From the NCBI GenBank assembly GCA_964568805.1, contig CAZMRW010000079.1, positions 1 through 20,497 on the forward strand: a DNA stretch of 20,497 bases, read 5' to 3'. A model generated the notes under the pieces. It saw only the letters and a program-made list of their open reading frames with translations, was not told the origin of the DNA and did not search any database. The position numbers and the translations under genes were made by a program. Numbering within the stretch: the first letter of the stretch is position 1; each line of letters begins with the position of its first letter. Shown here in pieces: positions 19,055 through 20,497 of the stretch. The DNA comes from CAZMRW01 sp964568805. Its GTDB lineage: Bacteria > Pseudomonadota > Gammaproteobacteria > Methylococcales > Methylomonadaceae.

Positions 19055-20497
19055 CAGGTAACGATGTCCGCCAGCCTGTTTCAATACAGGAAAAAGTCCT
19101 GGAAATTGGCACAAGACTAAAAAGCCCACCATCGGACAGAATGGTCAAGTCTGCGTTTGCTGATGAATTAAGCCATCAGGTGCAATTATTTGAAGCGATA
19201 GGATTGGTTGATATCGCCCATACCTTGGCTGCCATCGAACTAGGTACCATCCCGAAATCCCAAGGTCATTTTTTGCTAGAGCAATTATTGGCTTTGCAAA
19301 CCAAACCGGAATCGTTCGTAATGACTCCGGACAGAGGAGATATCTATACCAATCGTGAAGCTTGGCTGGCAGAGCGAACCGAGGCAATGGGCTGGGTGGG
19401 TGCAGGCCGCGCCCGCAGGGAAGCGACGACTACTGCGTTTATCCTTGTCCTGCGGCAAACACTGGTGGAGTTCATCGAAACCCTAGTAAGACTGGCTACG
19501 ACCATAGTAAGTAAAGCTGAACAGCATTCATTATCGATCATGCCGGATTACACTTACCTGCAAGCGGCGCAACCGACTACGTTTGGACATTATTTGTTGG
19601 GCTTCGCTTACCCGTTGCTGCGTGACTTGGAACGGCTAGAGGCTTTTTTTGCACGACTTAACCTCAGCCCTATGGGTTGCGGTAGTACGAATGGCTCTCG
19701 GTTAAGGCAAGGTAGGCAATCATTAGCGGATTTATTAGGCTTTAACGGCGTAGTTCCTCACGCCCGTGATGCGATGTGGCAAGCTGATTTGTTCATAGAA
19801 GCCGCTTCAATTCTGACGACGAGCAGCATCAATCTCAGTAGATTGGCGGAAGACTTACAAGTTTACAGCACTCAGGAGTTTGGCCTTGTGGAATTGGATG
19901 ACCGCCATGCCCGCGCCAGTAAAATCATGCCACAAAAGAAGAATCCGTTTGCGTTGACGCATATTCGCGGCGTTGCCAATAAAATGATCGGAATGATGGC
20001 CACGGTTACGGCATCAGCCAGGACTCCATCAGGTCAACCGGACAATCGCTTATTGATTTACGGTGAATTACCTGATGCGATAACAACAGTCAATAATGCT
20101 GCGTCTTTGATGACAGAAGTGCTGGAAGATATTACATTCAATGCCGATAGAGGCAGGACTTTGGTGGCATCCGGATGGGTAATGTCCACCGATTTGGCTG
20201 AAGCATTGGTAGTGGAATGCGGACTGGATTTTAGAAGTGCACATCAATTGGTTGCTTTTCTGGCTAGCAAACACCAGGGTAAAAGTATAATGGAACTCGA
20301 CCATAATACTTTAATGCAGACCTCAGAAAACGTAATTGGCTACTCTATTACACTGACTGAACAGCAGCTTAAATCTGCGTTGGATGTCAATTTAGCTATT
20401 CAGGCGCGAACAGAACCCGGTGGCACGGCAGTTCACAGCATGAATGATATGATTGCCGAATGTCGCCAAAAATTGGCGAATTTTCATAAAAACAATC
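19051..20497 (+). CDS. Aspartase/fumarase-superfamily lyase, XcbC1/XcbD1-like (3' end outside the window)
   Basis: At least 482 residues, open to the window end. Overall it resembles argininosuccinate lyase: the RREATTTAFILVLRQ helix, YLQAAQPTTFGHYLLGFAYPLLRD (169-192), LSPMGCGSTNGSRL (205-218), the superfamily signature MPQKKNP (293-299) and GGTAVHSM near the C terminus. Key positions differ: the catalytic His of argininosuccinate lyase (PGYTHLQ) is Tyr (T168-Y169), and the signature GSSxMP reads A-S290-K291-I-MP, keeping the first Ser but changing the second to Lys. In Xanthobacter, XcbC1 of this superfamily eliminates phosphate from phosphosulfolactate to give sulfoacrylate, and XcbD1 is a second member. 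Its ATGA overlap with the comA-like gene supports one of these roles rather than arginine synthesis. Which of the two cannot be settled here. Confidence 0.75.
   Translation, partial: MTGNDVRQPVSIQEKVLEIGTRLKSPPSDRMVKSAFADELSHQVQLFEAIGLVDIAHTLAAIELGTIPKSQGHFLLEQLLALQTKPESFVMTPDRGDIYTNREAWLAERTEAMGWVGAGRARREATTTAFILVLRQTLVEFIETLVRLATTIVSKAEQHSLSIMPDYTYLQAAQPTTFGHYLLGFAYPLLRDLERLEAFFARLNLSPMGCGSTNGSRLRQGRQSLADLLGFNGVVPHARDAMWQADLFIEAASILTTSSINLSRLAEDLQVYSTQEFGLVELDDRHARASKIMPQKKNPFALTHIRGVANKMIGMMATVTASARTPSGQPDNRLLIYGELPDAITTVNNAASLMTEVLEDITFNADRGRTLVASGWVMSTDLAEALVVECGLDFRSAHQLVAFLASKHQGKSIMELDHNTLMQTSENVIGYSITLTEQQLKSALDVNLAIQARTEPGGTAVHSMNDMIAECRQKLANFHKNN

Noticed and set aside
19051..20497. 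Annotation as argininosuccinate lyase (argH)
   Set aside because: The catalytic His is replaced by Tyr, the signature serine pair is altered, and the gene is coupled to phosphosulfolactate synthase rather than to arginine genes.
1..20497. CRISPR arrays, tRNA or rRNA genes, toxin-antitoxin pairs and phage genes
   Set aside because: I looked for evenly spaced repeats, cloverleaf/CCA ends, rRNA-like segments and small paired genes, and found nothing I could support.

Overview
The window looks like a chromosomal segment of a Gram-negative, probably gammaproteobacterial, organism. The supporting signs are the OmpR-type two-component system, the PspA/IM30-like protein, Sec signal peptides and moderate GC. 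A methane- or alkene-oxidising host would suit the right half, but no monooxygenase or other methanotroph marker is present, so that is inference only.

Left region (1-5880). Two unrelated + strand genes come first: a DUF457/YdjM-like membrane metal-dependent hydrolase and a DUF899 thioredoxin-like protein. A secreted beta-propeller-like gene on the - strand follows, broken by one frameshift. Next is a compact - strand operon of a PspA/IM30-like coiled-coil protein, a small multi-pass membrane protein and an exported VWA-domain protein. It ends in a clear intrinsic terminator at 3472-3507. Divergent from it (6058-8915) lies an OmpR-family response regulator translationally coupled to a large sensor kinase, a likely regulator of the envelope operon.

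Middle (8916-10038). About 1.1 kb without a convincing gene is full of DNA symmetry: a 442-bp element bounded by 32-bp imperfect terminal inverted repeats, a perfect 32-nt palindrome on its right edge, an approximately 109-bp interrupted palindrome, and a promoter/operator candidate just before the next operon.

Right region (10039 to the window end, continuing beyond it). A long co-directional gene set with overlaps of 4-8 nt or short gaps in its second half. In order: CoA-acylating aldehyde dehydrogenase, FmdB-like zinc ribbon, MetE-C-type zinc alkyltransferase resembling epoxyalkane:coenzyme M transferase, a flavin disulfide oxidoreductase very like 2-ketopropyl-CoM oxidoreductase/carboxylase (2-KPCC, XecC), an SDR like the hydroxypropyl-CoM dehydrogenases, two subunits of a class I CoA-transferase-like enzyme, a Cys-rich protein I do not recognise, phosphosulfolactate synthase (ComA/XcbB1) and an aspartase/fumarase-superfamily lyase (XcbC1/XcbD1-like). 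I read this as an operon that both makes coenzyme M from phosphoenolpyruvate and sulfite and uses it to process an epoxide.

The differences from the known Xanthobacter propene system are the most interesting part. The 2-KPCC homologue keeps both CoM-sulfonate-binding arginines and the redox cysteines but has Tyr where 2-KPCC has the dyad His506. An acylating aldehyde dehydrogenase and a CoA-transferase-like pair without the usual Glu motif are built into the operon. A working hypothesis is that a CoM-linked aldehyde or ketone is converted to a CoA thioester and then reductively released from CoM, rather than carboxylated.
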